This document shows, piece by piece, positions 24,417 through 32,270 of a DNA stretch of 64,000 nt. The stretch comes from Georgenia daeguensis (GTDB taxonomy: Bacteria; Actinomycetota; Actinomycetes; Actinomycetales; Actinomycetaceae), in assembly GCF_039537705.1 (NCBI RefSeq), contig NZ_BAABBA010000001.1, positions 1 through 64,000 of the forward strand. The letters run 5' to 3'. Made by a program: the position numbers and the translations under genes. The notes under the pieces are model-generated. The model was not told where the DNA came from. It saw only the letters and a program-made list of their open reading frames with translations, and ran no database searches. Numbering within the stretch: position 1 is the stretch's first letter; every line of letters starts with the position of its first letter.

Positions 24417-24776
24417 TCAGTCCACGCCGCTGCCGCCGGCGATCTCGAAGCTCCACAGCTCCGCCGACGTCCCCACCGGGCGGCGGCCGCCGTGACCCTG
24501 ACCCTCGCCGTGCTCCCCGCCGTGCCCCGCGTGCCCGGCGCCGCGGCCGTGCCCCACGGAGAACGCCTCCGACCCACGCCAGGCCTCGTAGGAGTAGTCG
24601 TCGCGCCACCGGGTCACCACGAGCCAGGTGGTGCGCTCGTCCGTGGGGCGCAGCAGCTCGAAACCGAGGAACCCGTCGACGCCCTCCATCGCGCTGGCGC
24701 GGGCGGCGAAGCGGTGGGCGAGCTCGTCGCCGCTGTCCGCCGGGACCGTGATGGCGTTGATCTTCACGATGCTCAT
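24417..24776 (-). CDS. MhuD-like heme-degrading monooxygenase (ABM/IsdG family)
   Basis: A 119-residue cytoplasmic enzyme of the ABM fold. It begins MSIVKINAITVP, very like mycobacterial MhuD. Asn7, Trp66 and His76 correspond to the catalytic Asn, ruffling Trp and heme-ligand His. It should open heme to release iron. Odd feature: residues 75-99 form a Gly/His-rich stretch (GHGRGAGHAGHGGEHGEGQ) right after the heme ligand, replacing the usual short linker before the last beta strand (SAELWSFEI). This may bind metal or heme. Confidence 0.88.
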   Translation of the reverse strand: MSIVKINAITVPADSGDELAHRFAARASAMEGVDGFLGFELLRPTDERTTWLVVTRWRDDYSYEAWRGSEAFSVGHGRGAGHAGHGGEHGEGQGHGGRRPVGTSAELWSFEIAGGSGVD

Positions 24777-24845
24777 GCCTCCATCCTGCCCCCGCCCGGG
24801 GAGTGCCACACGGCGCCAGCGGCGGCGGGCGCCGACGGGCGCCGC

Positions 24846-24851
24846 TAGCGT
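24846..24851 (+). promoter_or_regulatory. -10 element, leaderless NTF2-like gene
   Basis: TAGCGT ends 6 nt before the ATG at 24858. No Shine-Dalgarno sequence is present, so a leaderless mRNA is likely. Confidence 0.45.
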
Positions 24852-24857
24852 CGGACC

Positions 24858-25205
24858 ATGCTGACCCTCGCGACCCTGCTCGCCACCGAACGCGAGCTCG
24901 CCACCGGCACCGGCGACACCTACCGGCGCATCATGCGGCCGGACGCCCTCTTCGTCCTGCCCGGCATGGTCCTCGACGCCGAGGGGTGCGCGCGGGCCAT
25001 GGACGTCAGCCCCGGCTGGGACGGGGTGGCCCTGACCGAGGCGCAGCTGCTGCCCGTGGGCGCCGACGCGGCCGCCCTCGTCTACACGTTCGAGGGGCGG
25101 CGCGGGCAGGAGGTCTACCGCGCGACCATGGCGAGCACCTACGTCGAGGACGACGGCGAGGCCCGGCTCGTCCTGCACCAGCAGACACCGCTGGGCGCTG
25201 GGTGA
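24858..25205 (+). CDS. SnoaL/DUF4440-like (NTF2-fold) protein
   Basis: A 115-residue protein with the pattern of DUF4440/SnoaL-like proteins: a helical N-terminus (LLATERELATGTGDTYRRIMRPDALFVLPG) and four strands ending VYRATMASTYVEDDGEARLVLHQQTPL. The reaction or ligand is unknown. It overlaps the following GNAT gene by 4 nt (GTGA), so the two are co-expressed. Confidence 0.72.
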   Translation: MLTLATLLATERELATGTGDTYRRIMRPDALFVLPGMVLDAEGCARAMDVSPGWDGVALTEAQLLPVGADAAALVYTFEGRRGQEVYRATMASTYVEDDGEARLVLHQQTPLGAG

Positions 25206-25747
25206 CCGCGGAGCAGAGCCCGACCGACGGGGCGCCCGCGCGCCCCGCAGACCCGCCGGACGCCGGCCTCACGATCGTGCCGGTGACGACGCGGGACTGG
25301 CCCACGCTGCGGGACGTGCGGCTGCGCGCCCTCGCCGAGGCGCCTCACGCCTTCGGCTCCACGCTCGAGCGCGAGGTCGGGTACGACGAGCGCACCTGGC
25401 GCGAGCGGGCCGGGGCCGGGCGGACGTTTCTCGCCCGCCTCGACGGCGACGTCGTGGGCCTCGTGTCGTTCTACGCCGAGGAGGGGCGGGAGGACGAGCG
25501 CCAGGTCGTGTCCATGTGGGTGGCCCCGCGGGCGCGCGGCTCGGGGGTGGCGGCTCTGCTGGTCGCTGCCGTGCGCGAGGCGGCGGCGAACGAGGGGGCC
25601 CGGGTGCTGACCCTGTTCGTGGCCGACGGCAACGACCGCGCCCGACGCCTCTACGAGCGCCTGGGATTCCGGTCCACCGGGGAGCGCCAGCCGCTGCCGT
25701 CGGACCCGGCGCGCGGCGAGGAGCGTTACGCACTCCGCCTGAGGTAA
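25202..25747 (+). CDS. GNAT-family N-acetyltransferase
   Basis: A 181-residue acetyl-CoA-dependent transferase. VVSMWVAPRARGSGVAALL holds the acetyl-CoA-binding motif A (RxxGxG/A type), and NDRARRLYERLGFRSTGERQPL the motif B helix. The first 25 residues are a disordered extension. The acceptor is unknown. The start is the GTG of the overlap with the NTF2-like gene. Confidence 0.93.
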   Translation: MTAEQSPTDGAPARPADPPDAGLTIVPVTTRDWPTLRDVRLRALAEAPHAFGSTLEREVGYDERTWRERAGAGRTFLARLDGDVVGLVSFYAEEGREDERQVVSMWVAPRARGSGVAALLVAAVREAAANEGARVLTLFVADGNDRARRLYERLGFRSTGERQPLPSDPARGEERYALRLR

Positions 25748-25760
25748 CCGCCGCTCAGGC
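25737..25760. terminator. Weak hairpin between convergent genes
   Basis: GCCTGAG and CTCAGGC form a 7-bp stem with a 10-nt loop across the stops of the GNAT and DUF4097 genes. There is no T-tract. It is a possible shared terminator only. Confidence 0.3.
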
Positions 25761-26594
25761 CGTGCGCTGGACGGTGATGTCCCCGCTGACGGTGCGTGCC
25801 CGCAGGACGAGCGCGGGCTCGTCCGGCCCGGGCTCGGCGGCCGGCTCGAGGCTCGACCGCATCCCGCCGGAGACCGTCGAGCAGTCGAGCAGCACCGCGG
25901 TCCCCTCGGCGACCCGGACGGAGACGTCGCCGGAGGCGGTCCGCGCGTCGAGCTCACCGTGGAGCACGCGGCGCACGGTGAGGTCGCCCGACGCGGTGCG
26001 GACGACGGCCCGGCCGGAGAGCTCCTTGACCAGCAGGTCCCCGGAGCCGGTGACGCCCTCGACGTCGGCGACGGCACCGACGACCACGTCGCCGGAGCCG
26101 GAGCGCGACCGGAGGAAGCGCCGCACCGTCCCGACGGTGGCGTCGCCGGACCCGGTCAGCACCTGGCCGGTGTCGAGCGACGCTACGGTGACGTCACCCG
26201 ACCCGGTGGTCACCTCGACCTCCGCCGCCTCGTCGAGGTCGACGTCGCCCGATCCGGTGCGCACCAGCGCGACGGCGAGCCGGCCGTCGCTCGTCACGTC
26301 GCCCGAGCCGGACGTGGCGTCGAGGGAGGACCCGGCCGGCACGGTGACGGTGATCCGCAGGCGGGCGCTCGGCCCGAAGAGCCGGGCGCGCGACGGCGGC
26401 ACCTCGATCCGCAGCGTGTCCCCGGTGAGCTCGACGCGGGTCGACCCGGCGAGGGACTCGCCCTCGTCGTCGGCCCGCAGGGGGTCCAGGCGGACGGTGA
26501 CGCGGTCGGCGTCGTGGGCGACGAGGGCCAGGTCGCTGGCCCGCGTGGCGGCCTGGACGCGGATCGGGCCCGTGACGGGAAACTCGTGCTCCAT
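25755..26594 (-). CDS. DUF4097 beta-strand-repeat protein
   Basis: A 279-residue protein dominated by about ten repeats built around (T/S)(G/A/V)SGD: SGSGDV, TGSGDV, TGSGDV, TGSGDA, SGSGDV, TGSGDL, TASGDL, TASGDV, TVSGGM, TVSGDI. The pattern predicts a right-handed beta helix or stacked strand array, typical of DUF4097. There is no signal peptide, unlike many membrane-linked homologues. It is the last gene of a compact minus-strand cluster with an RHH protein and microproteins. GAGGAGG precedes the ATG. Function unknown; a binding scaffold is plausible. Confidence 0.9.
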   Translation of the reverse strand: MEHEFPVTGPIRVQAATRASDLALVAHDADRVTVRLDPLRADDEGESLAGSTRVELTGDTLRIEVPPSRARLFGPSARLRITVTVPAGSSLDATSGSGDVTSDGRLAVALVRTGSGDVDLDEAAEVEVTTGSGDVTVASLDTGQVLTGSGDATVGTVRRFLRSRSGSGDVVVGAVADVEGVTGSGDLLVKELSGRAVVRTASGDLTVRRVLHGELDARTASGDVSVRVAEGTAVLLDCSTVSGGMRSSLEPAAEPGPDEPALVLRARTVSGDITVQRTA

Positions 26595-26648
26595 CAGACC
26601 TCCTCGGAAGGCGCCCGCCCGCCGTGCGGCGGGCGGGCGCGGGCGTAC

Positions 26649-26795
26649 CTAGAGCGAGTCGGCGGCGGAACGACGCCGGGTCGGGGTGAAGACGGTGCTC
26701 CGTCGCGGCGCCATCGCGCGGCGGCGGTGCACGGCCTCGGCCTCGCGCACGAGGTCACGCGCGCGGGCCTCGTGCAGCTCGAGCCACTGGTCCAT
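26649..26795 (-). CDS. Arg-rich microprotein (48 aa)
   Basis: The sequence begins MDQWLELHEARARDLVREAE; an amphipathic helix is followed by a basic tail. A strong ribosome site (GAGGAGG) sits inside the preceding microprotein gene, and its ATG shares one nucleotide with that gene's TGA, so the two are translationally coupled. DUF4097 follows 54 nt downstream. No known domain. The helical N-terminus may mediate protein or membrane contact. Confidence 0.6.
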   Translation of the reverse strand: MDQWLELHEARARDLVREAEAVHRRRAMAPRRSTVFTPTRRRSAADSL

Positions 26796-26923
26796 CAGTC
26801 CGTCCTCCTCTCGGGGGTGCGGCGGGTGCGGTGCGCGCGGGACGCGCGCCGCTCGGTCAGCAGGTTCTCCATCGGCACACGCAGGGAGCGTGCGGCGAAC
26901 GCGTCGAGGACGCTGGGATCCAT
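26795..26923 (-). CDS. Microprotein, MDP-LDAF family (42 aa)
   Basis: It begins MDPSVLDAFAARSLRVPMEN and continues with a basic tail. It is clearly paralogous to the 49-aa protein at 27491-27640 (MDPILDAFTARYLGVPVDEY), with shared pattern MDP-x-LDAFxARxLxVPxxxxL. It lies 15 nt after the RHH gene and is coupled to the next microprotein. Conservation of the first 20 residues between two adjacent copies argues that these tiny frames are real genes. Confidence 0.6.
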   Translation of the reverse strand: MDPSVLDAFAARSLRVPMENLLTERRASRAHRTRRTPERRTD

Positions 26924-26938
26924 GGCGGAAGGCCTTTC

Positions 26939-27433
26939 TCAGCGGACCCAGCCGCTCATCCGGCGGCCGGTCCTGATGTTGTCGGCGGGCTGCGCACCCG
27001 GGCCGGCCAGCGACTGCTGGGCGGCCCGGACGAGCCAGGTGTTGACGGAGACGCCCTCACGGGCGGCGGCCTGGTCGACCTGGCCCTTGAGGTTCTCCGG
27101 GAGGCGGAGCGAGATGCGCGCCGTCCCACCCTCGTCCTCCGGCACGGGCGGTGCCGGAGGGGCGGGCGGCGGCGGGATCTCCGCCGGGCGTAGGCGTTGC
27201 TGGACGACGACCTCCGGGTTGCCGCCCCGGAGCCGCAGCTCCACGACGTCGCCGTCGAGCTGGACGGTGACCTCGGCCGCGACGTCCGACGCGAGCTCCA
27301 TCAGCGTCAGTCGCAGGGCTGGCTCGAGGCTCTGGGCGAGCAGCTCGGCCGCCTCCTGCACCTGGGTGCCGGAGCCGCGGGCGGATGTGGCGAGCCCCTG
27401 CCGCAGCTTCGCGAGGTACGGGCTGAGATCCAT
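26939..27433 (-). CDS. Ribbon-helix-helix (HicB-antitoxin-like) protein
   Basis: A 164-residue protein. The N-terminal part (YLAKLRQGLATSARGSG...EAAELLAQSLEPALRLTLME) is helical and unfamiliar. A proline linker leads to a C-terminal RHH domain: TARISLRLPENLKGQVDQAA and EGVSVNTWLVRAAQ (residues about 107-145). It resembles proteins called HicB-family antitoxins, but no HicA toxin is present. I infer a DNA-binding autoregulator of the cluster; inverted repeats lie at its start. No clear ribosome site precedes the ATG. Confidence 0.8.
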   Translation of the reverse strand: MDLSPYLAKLRQGLATSARGSGTQVQEAAELLAQSLEPALRLTLMELASDVAAEVTVQLDGDVVELRLRGGNPEVVVQQRLRPAEIPPPPAPPAPPVPEDEGGTARISLRLPENLKGQVDQAAAREGVSVNTWLVRAAQQSLAGPGAQPADNIRTGRRMSGWVR

Positions 27434-27467
27434 GACGTCAGCGTGGCATCACCGTGATGTCACGTCA
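27433..27467. promoter_or_regulatory. Inverted repeats at the RHH gene start
   Basis: TGACGTCA (27433-27440), CATCAC-C-GTGATG (27447-27459) and ACGTCA (27462-27467) crowd the first 30 nt upstream of the RHH start codon. RHH proteins often bind paired short palindromes, so this is a candidate autoregulatory operator. The repeats do not share one centre. Confidence 0.4.
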
Positions 27468-27490
27468 AGAGGTCATGGCGTCAGCTCCGG

Positions 27491-27640
27491 TCAGCGGAGG
27501 CCGGGGCGGTGGCCCGGGGCGACCCGGCGACGGGCGGGCACGGAGCCCCGGCGGCCGGTCAGGCCGCGGGAGACGTGCAGATACTCGTCGACGGGCACAC
27601 CCAGGTAACGGGCGGTGAAGGCGTCGAGAATCGGATCCAT
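27491..27640 (-). CDS. Microprotein, MDP-LDAF family (49 aa)
   Basis: The first and longer copy of the MDP-x-LDAF microprotein family: MDPILDAFTARYLGVPVDEY, then a basic Arg/Pro-rich tail. GGAAGGAGG lies 7 nt before the ATG, a strong site. It is upstream of the RHH gene (57 nt) and probably heads the cluster that runs to DUF4097. No known function. Confidence 0.6.
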   Translation of the reverse strand: MDPILDAFTARYLGVPVDEYLHVSRGLTGRRGSVPARRRVAPGHRPGLR

Positions 27641-28004
27641 GGCTGGGCCTCCTTCCGTTGGTCGCTCCGGCGCGCGGGGGCGCGCCTGGAGAGCGGTCTG
27701 TTCGTTCGGTGCGGGCCGCGCGGTGGCGGCCCATGGGGGCGAGCTGCGGGGGCTGTGGCGCCGTCGTCGGTGGCGGCCGTGCCCCGTCTCGTCAGCTCGT
27801 CCGGTCGCCGCGCGGGGCGGCGGGGGCGGGCACGAACGGGAGGGAGGTCGCACCGACCACGCACGCCCGGCCGTCGGCGATCGCCGGTGGGGCCATGCTC
27901 GTCGTCGTGGTCATGGCGACATCACAGCAGCCTCGCCGTGGGCGGCGCAACGGATTATCCGGGCTCGGGGAGCGGGGTCGGCCGGGCGGTGGTAGGCAGA
28001 AGCC
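27641..28004. other. Intergenic region upstream of the microprotein cluster
   Basis: 364 nt of GC-rich sequence between divergent genes. Its right side must carry the promoter for the plus-strand gene at 28005, and its left side the promoter and ribosome site of the minus-strand cluster. I could not identify a convincing -35/-10 pair. Frames in it are short or Arg/Pro-rich and look like noise. Confidence 0.4.
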
Positions 28005-28238
28005 ATGTCGATGTCGGAACCCCTCGAACCCAACCTGCGGCCCGCCTCGGAGGACGGCATCCCCGCGGCCGACCCGGGCACCGGCGCGCCCCCGACGGCG
28101 CCCGGCTTCGGCATCGAGGGCGAGGACCCGGACGCCGCCAGGGACGCCGCCGTCTCGGACGACGACGCCGCCTCCGACGACGCCGGAGCCGGCGATGACG
28201 GTCCCTCCGACGCGTTCTTCCGGGGACTGAGCGGGTGA
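28005..28238 (+). CDS. Small acidic disordered protein (77 aa)
   Basis: A 77-residue protein rich in Asp, Ala, Gly and Pro, with an acidic low-complexity middle (SDDDAASDDAGAGDD) and an ending DAFFRGLSG that may be a short functional motif. It has no domain or TM segment and overlaps the following SDR gene by 4 nt (GTGA), which supports its reality. Function unknown. Confidence 0.55.
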   Translation: MSMSEPLEPNLRPASEDGIPAADPGTGAPPTAPGFGIEGEDPDAARDAAVSDDDAASDDAGAGDDGPSDAFFRGLSG

Positions 28239-29077
28239 GCACGCCGGTCGTCGCCGTCACCGGGGCGACGGGCCGGCTCGGCGGGCGCGTGGCGCGCCGC
28301 CTGTCCGCGGCGGGAGTGGCTCAGCGCCTCGTCGTGCGCGACGCCGCCCGTGCGCCCGACCTCCCCGGCGCGTCGGTCGCCGTGGCGGAGTACGGGGACG
28401 GTCCCGCCGGCCGCGCGGCCCTGTCGGGAGTGGGGACGCTGTTCATGGTCTCGGCCTCGGAGTCGCCCGACCGGGCCGCCGAGCACCGCACGTTCGTGGA
28501 CTCCGCCGTCGCCGCCGGCGTGGAGCGCATCGTCTACATCTCCTTCTACGGCGCGTCGCCCGACGCGACCTTCGCGCACGCCCGCCTGCACTGGGAGACG
28601 GAGGAGTACCTGCGCTCGACCGGCCTGGCGACGGTGATGCTCCGCGACAACCTCTACCTCGACTTCCTCCCCGCCCTGATGGGGGAGGACGGCGTGATCC
28701 GCGGTCCCGCCGGCGACGGCCGCCTCTCCGCCGTCGCGCAGGACGACATCGCCGACGCCGCCGCCGCCGTGCTGAGCGACCCCGCCCGCCACGACGGCAA
28801 GGTCTACGACCTCACCGGCCCGGAGGAGCTGACGATGACCGAGGTCGCGGCGATCCTCACCGCGCACCTCGGGCGCCAGGTGCGCTACGTGGACGAGACG
28901 CTCGAGCAGGCCTACGCCTCCCGCGCGCACTACGGCGCCCCGCAGTGGGAGGTGGACGCGTGGGTGAGCACCTACACGGCCGTCGCGGCGGGGGAGATGG
29001 CCGGGGTCAGCCCCGACGTGGCGGACCTGGCCGGCCACCCGGCCACCACGCTCGCCGAGCTGCTGGCGCGCGGCTGA
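28235..29077 (+). CDS. NAD(P)-binding NmrA/QorB-like reductase
   Basis: A 280-residue atypical short-chain dehydrogenase. VAVTGATGRLGGRVARRL is the Rossmann glycine loop (TGATGxLG). VERIVYISFYGASPDATFAHARLHWETEEYLRSTG is the NmrA/QorB middle region, which lacks a classical YxxxK. QorB-type members are NADPH-quinone reductases and NmrA types are redox sensors; either is possible. The start is the GTG of the overlap with the acidic protein gene. Confidence 0.9.
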   Translation: MSTPVVAVTGATGRLGGRVARRLSAAGVAQRLVVRDAARAPDLPGASVAVAEYGDGPAGRAALSGVGTLFMVSASESPDRAAEHRTFVDSAVAAGVERIVYISFYGASPDATFAHARLHWETEEYLRSTGLATVMLRDNLYLDFLPALMGEDGVIRGPAGDGRLSAVAQDDIADAAAAVLSDPARHDGKVYDLTGPEELTMTEVAAILTAHLGRQVRYVDETLEQAYASRAHYGAPQWEVDAWVSTYTAVAAGEMAGVSPDVADLAGHPATTLAELLARG

Positions 29078-29087
29078 GCACGGACGG

Positions 29088-30644
29088 CTACGACCAGTCC
29101 GGCGCGGCCTCGACGTCGAAGGGGTGCGCCTCGAAGGTGCGCCACCAGCCTCTCGCCCCGGGCGGCAGGTGGCTCAGCGGCGCCCGCTCGACCAGCGCCC
29201 GCAGCTCGCTCTTCAGTGCGGCGAGCTCGGTCAGGTCGGGCGGGCCGGCCTCCCGCGCGGCGGGGCCGAGGAGGTCGGTCTCGAGCCGCCAGATCTCCTT
29301 GCGAAGCGTGACGATCTCGCGCGTGAGCTCGGACTCACGTGGGCTCGCGCCCACCACCGCCTCGGCGGCACGCATGTACCCGTAGTCCATCGAGATGGCG
29401 GTCAGGCCGGGGTCGATGGTGAGGACGTCGTGGACGTCCAGCTCCGGGTTGATCACCACGGCGCCGGCCCGCCGGGCCCAGGCGACCTCGTCGTGCAGCC
29501 CCTCGTCGGACATGATGCCCGCCGTGGCCCGCAGCACGATCGAGAGCATGTCCCTGTCCGCGTAGCTCTCCTCCGGGGGCACGCCGGGCGGGGACGCGAC
29601 GACGGCGTAGCAACGGGTCACCCCGAGCTGCTCGACCGCCACCTCGACGGGCAGGGTCTCGCGCACGCCGCCGTCCACGTAGTGCTCGTCGCCGAGCCGG
29701 ACCGGCGGCAGGACCGCCGGGATGGCGCAGGAGGCGCGCACGGCGTCGACCAGGTCCACGGGCTCCCCACCGAGCGGGTCGCCGTGCCGGTCCAGGAGCG
29801 CGCCGGTCTCCGTGACGTAGCGCAGCTCGCCCGACTCCAGGCTCACCACCGCGACGCGCAGCACCATCCCCGAGGCGGCGACCCGGGTGGGCCGGAAGAC
29901 CTCGGGGTCGAGGAGTTGCTCGACGATCGGGCCGAGCCGGTACATCGACCGCTCGCGCTCGGCGCCGCGCAGGATCACCTCGAGGTCGGGGCGGGCGCGG
30001 CCGACCTCCCGCAGGGCGCTGAGGAACTCGACGACGCCGAGCGAGCCCCACGCGCCCTCGTCCTCGGGCCGGTCCTCGACGGGCCGCGTGCGCACGCCGA
30101 TCGTGCGCAGCCGGGACCGCACGCCCGGGATCCGGCCGTCCGGCCCGTCGTCGGCCGTTCCGGCGTCGGCCGTTCCGGCGTCGGGCGTCGCCACGGCGAG
30201 CGGCCCGCCCGGAGCCGCGTCGGCGGCGGTCGGGGCGACGGCGCGGTTCGCGACCCGGGAGAACGTCCGGCCCAGCGGTCCCTGGCGCTGCTGGCGCCGC
30301 GAGAACGCGGCCATCCACTCGGGGCCGCGCTCGCGGAGCGTCGCGTACCAGTCGAGCGGGACGAACATGTCCGAGCTCTGCCGCATCCCGCCCCAGATGC
30401 GTGCCAGCTCGCCGACGAGGCGCCGCTGCTCCGCCGGCTCGTCCGACTGGGCGAGCACCGCGGCGAGGACGGAGCCCGCCGAGGTGCCGGTGATGACCTC
30501 GGGCCGGATGCCGACCTCGTCGTAGAGGTAGCGCAGCGCCCCGATCTGGAAGCTGGCGCGGGCGCCGCCGCCGCTGAGCACCAGCCCGGTCCGCTCCGCC
30601 CTCCGGCGCCACGGCAGCCGGTGGAGCACCTCGTTCGCCCGCAT
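29088..30644 (-). CDS. Patatin-like phospholipase
   Basis: A 518-residue serine acyl hydrolase. LVLSGGGARASFQIGALRYL forms the oxyanion hole, ITGTSAGSVLA holds the nucleophile Ser (GxSxG) and EHYVDGGVRE the catalytic Asp (DGG). An insert of about 190 residues between the nucleophile and the DGG region includes a small repeat (DAGTADAGTADDG, coded by two 15-bp repeats at 30151-30180), so it is longer than simple bacterial patatins. A C-terminal coiled region (ESELTREIVTLRKEIWRLETDL) follows. There is no signal peptide. The gene is probably leaderless. Confidence 0.92.
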   Translation of the reverse strand: MRANEVLHRLPWRRRAERTGLVLSGGGARASFQIGALRYLYDEVGIRPEVITGTSAGSVLAAVLAQSDEPAEQRRLVGELARIWGGMRQSSDMFVPLDWYATLRERGPEWMAAFSRRQQRQGPLGRTFSRVANRAVAPTAADAAPGGPLAVATPDAGTADAGTADDGPDGRIPGVRSRLRTIGVRTRPVEDRPEDEGAWGSLGVVEFLSALREVGRARPDLEVILRGAERERSMYRLGPIVEQLLDPEVFRPTRVAASGMVLRVAVVSLESGELRYVTETGALLDRHGDPLGGEPVDLVDAVRASCAIPAVLPPVRLGDEHYVDGGVRETLPVEVAVEQLGVTRCYAVVASPPGVPPEESYADRDMLSIVLRATAGIMSDEGLHDEVAWARRAGAVVINPELDVHDVLTIDPGLTAISMDYGYMRAAEAVVGASPRESELTREIVTLRKEIWRLETDLLGPAAREAGPPDLTELAALKSELRALVERAPLSHLPPGARGWWRTFEAHPFDVEAAPDWS

Positions 30645-30651
30645 GGGCAAC

Positions 30652-30657
30652 ACACTA
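30652..30657 (-). promoter_or_regulatory. -10 element, leaderless patatin gene
   Basis: The minus strand reads TAGTGT, ending 7 nt before the ATG, and no ribosome site is present. Confidence 0.45.
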
Positions 30658-30739
30658 GGGCGGGACGCCGACAGGGCGGTCGCCCGTGTCGCGTGCCCCG
30701 GGTGACGGGACCGGACGGGACAGGACGGGACGGGACGAG

Positions 30740-32164
30740 TCAGGGCGTCAGGTCGAGGGCCTCCTCGGCGACGGCGACGACGGACCACGTCCGCCCGTCG
30801 TCGGCGGAGAGCTCGTACGCCGGCACGAGCAGCGCCGTGCCCGACGGCGCGGTCCAGAGCGCCGGGCCGAGCTTGGCGCCGGTGATCGCGACGACCTCGA
30901 CCGGCCACGGCACCGGGCTGCCCGGGGTCGCGGCGGGCGGCGGGCCGTCCTGGCCCGCGGGACCGGACGTCACGGGGATGTCCCCTGCGGCGGCGGACTC
31001 CCCGGCTCCCGCTGCGGGCTCACCCGCGGTGTCGGCCGGACGTCCCTCCGCCGGGGAGAGGATGTGCACCTCGCCGAAGGTGCCGAAGCGCGGGTCCTCG
31101 AGGCGGTCCACCGCCGCGGCGGCGCTGATCACCGGGTAGTCGCCGAGGGCCGTGAGGGGCGCGAGCGAGCCGTTGAAGCTCTGCACGCCCGCGGCCGTGA
31201 CGGCCACGTACCACGCGACCCCCGTGCGCTGGCCGTCGACCAGCTGGTGCGCGACCACCTCGGTGACGCTCGGGTCGCCGTAGTCGCTGTCCACCAGCTC
31301 GAACCCGGCCGGGTCCAGCCCGGCGGCCGCGAGCAGCTCGCGGGCCTGCACGAAGGCGTCCTCGCCGCGCGGCGCGGGGTCGGCGCCGGTGGGCTCGCAC
31401 CACTCGTAGGTGGGCGCACCGCCCGCGGCCCCGCCCTCCGGCGCGTCGGGTGCGGCGGGCTGCCCGGCGGCGCCGGAGCCGCCCGACTCCGTCCGCAGGC
31501 ACTGGTGCGGGTCCTTGGCCGGGTCGTAGTAGCTCGTCGTCGTCGTGCCGTCCGGGGAGACGGTGAGGTAGGCGCCGCTTCCGTCCGTCACGCCCATCTG
31601 CCAGGCCCCGCCCGCGAGCGTCGGCTCGCCCGGCATCCCGAGATGCCCGCCCAGGGCCGCGGTGCGTTCCGCGCTGAAGCTCGTGGCCGGGTCGTAGGTC
31701 CACGCCGGCGCGGTGCCCGCCTCCTCCGACAGGCCGACGGCGTGGAAGTCCATGCGCGAGATGGTCGGCGCCGGATAGCTGGCCGCGTCGGTCCCTGCCG
31801 TCACGCCGGACTCCGGCACCCCGGGAGCGGTGGCCGAGCCGTCGGCCGAGGACTCGAGCCCGCCGGCCGGCCCGGCCGTGGGGCCTGGCTCGACCGTGCC
31901 ACGCCCGGCCGCGAAACCACCCGCGGCGATCGCGAGGGCGCCCGCCGCCGCGGCGGCCACGGCGAGCAAGGGGCGCCGCGACCGTGCGGGAGCGAGGGCC
32001 GTGACGATGGCTCCGCCGTCGTCCCCCGGCACTGACCCACCGGCGATGCGGCTGTCGACGGCGCTCCGCAGGCGGGTGAGGTCGGTCCGGGCCCCGGCGG
32101 CTGGGTCCGCCGCACGCAGACGCTCGAGGATCTCCTCCTCGGGGAAGTTGTCATGGTCGCTCAT
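30740..32164 (-). CDS. Membrane protein downstream of ECF sigma factor (possible anti-sigma)
   Basis: A 474-residue protein. The N-terminal 68 residues (EEEILERLRAADPAAGARTDLTRLRSAVDSRI) are cytosolic and helical, then comes one TM (PLLAVAAAAAGALAIAAGGFAAG). A large extracytoplasmic part of about 370 residues has low-complexity linkers and two cysteines (HQCLR, YEWCEP). The topology and position behind the sigma-factor gene match membrane anti-sigma regulators, but I see no HxxxCxxC zinc motif, so this is inference. The ATG at 32162-32164 lies 6 nt after GGAGG; a GTG one codon earlier is an alternative. Confidence 0.72.
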   Translation of the reverse strand: MSDHDNFPEEEILERLRAADPAAGARTDLTRLRSAVDSRIAGGSVPGDDGGAIVTALAPARSRRPLLAVAAAAAGALAIAAGGFAAGRGTVEPGPTAGPAGGLESSADGSATAPGVPESGVTAGTDAASYPAPTISRMDFHAVGLSEEAGTAPAWTYDPATSFSAERTAALGGHLGMPGEPTLAGGAWQMGVTDGSGAYLTVSPDGTTTTSYYDPAKDPHQCLRTESGGSGAAGQPAAPDAPEGGAAGGAPTYEWCEPTGADPAPRGEDAFVQARELLAAAGLDPAGFELVDSDYGDPSVTEVVAHQLVDGQRTGVAWYVAVTAAGVQSFNGSLAPLTALGDYPVISAAAAVDRLEDPRFGTFGEVHILSPAEGRPADTAGEPAAGAGESAAAGDIPVTSGPAGQDGPPPAATPGSPVPWPVEVVAITGAKLGPALWTAPSGTALLVPAYELSADDGRTWSVVAVAEEALDLTP

Positions 32165-32270
32165 CACAGTCCTCCAGCGCTCGGCGGCCGCGGCGCGGCG
32201 GCCTGCTGCCGGGTATGTGTGCCGAGGGGAACGGATCTTGCGGGGCCGTGCCGGGCGGCGACCGTGCGGG

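Noticed and set aside
26939..27433. HicAB toxin-antitoxin pair
   Set aside because: The RHH domain is present, but no HicA-like toxin (small dsRBD protein) is adjacent.
27792..27914. 40-codon minus-strand frame (MTTTTSMAPP...)
   Set aside because: No ribosome site, no similarity to the neighbouring microproteins and no overlap with other genes to support it.
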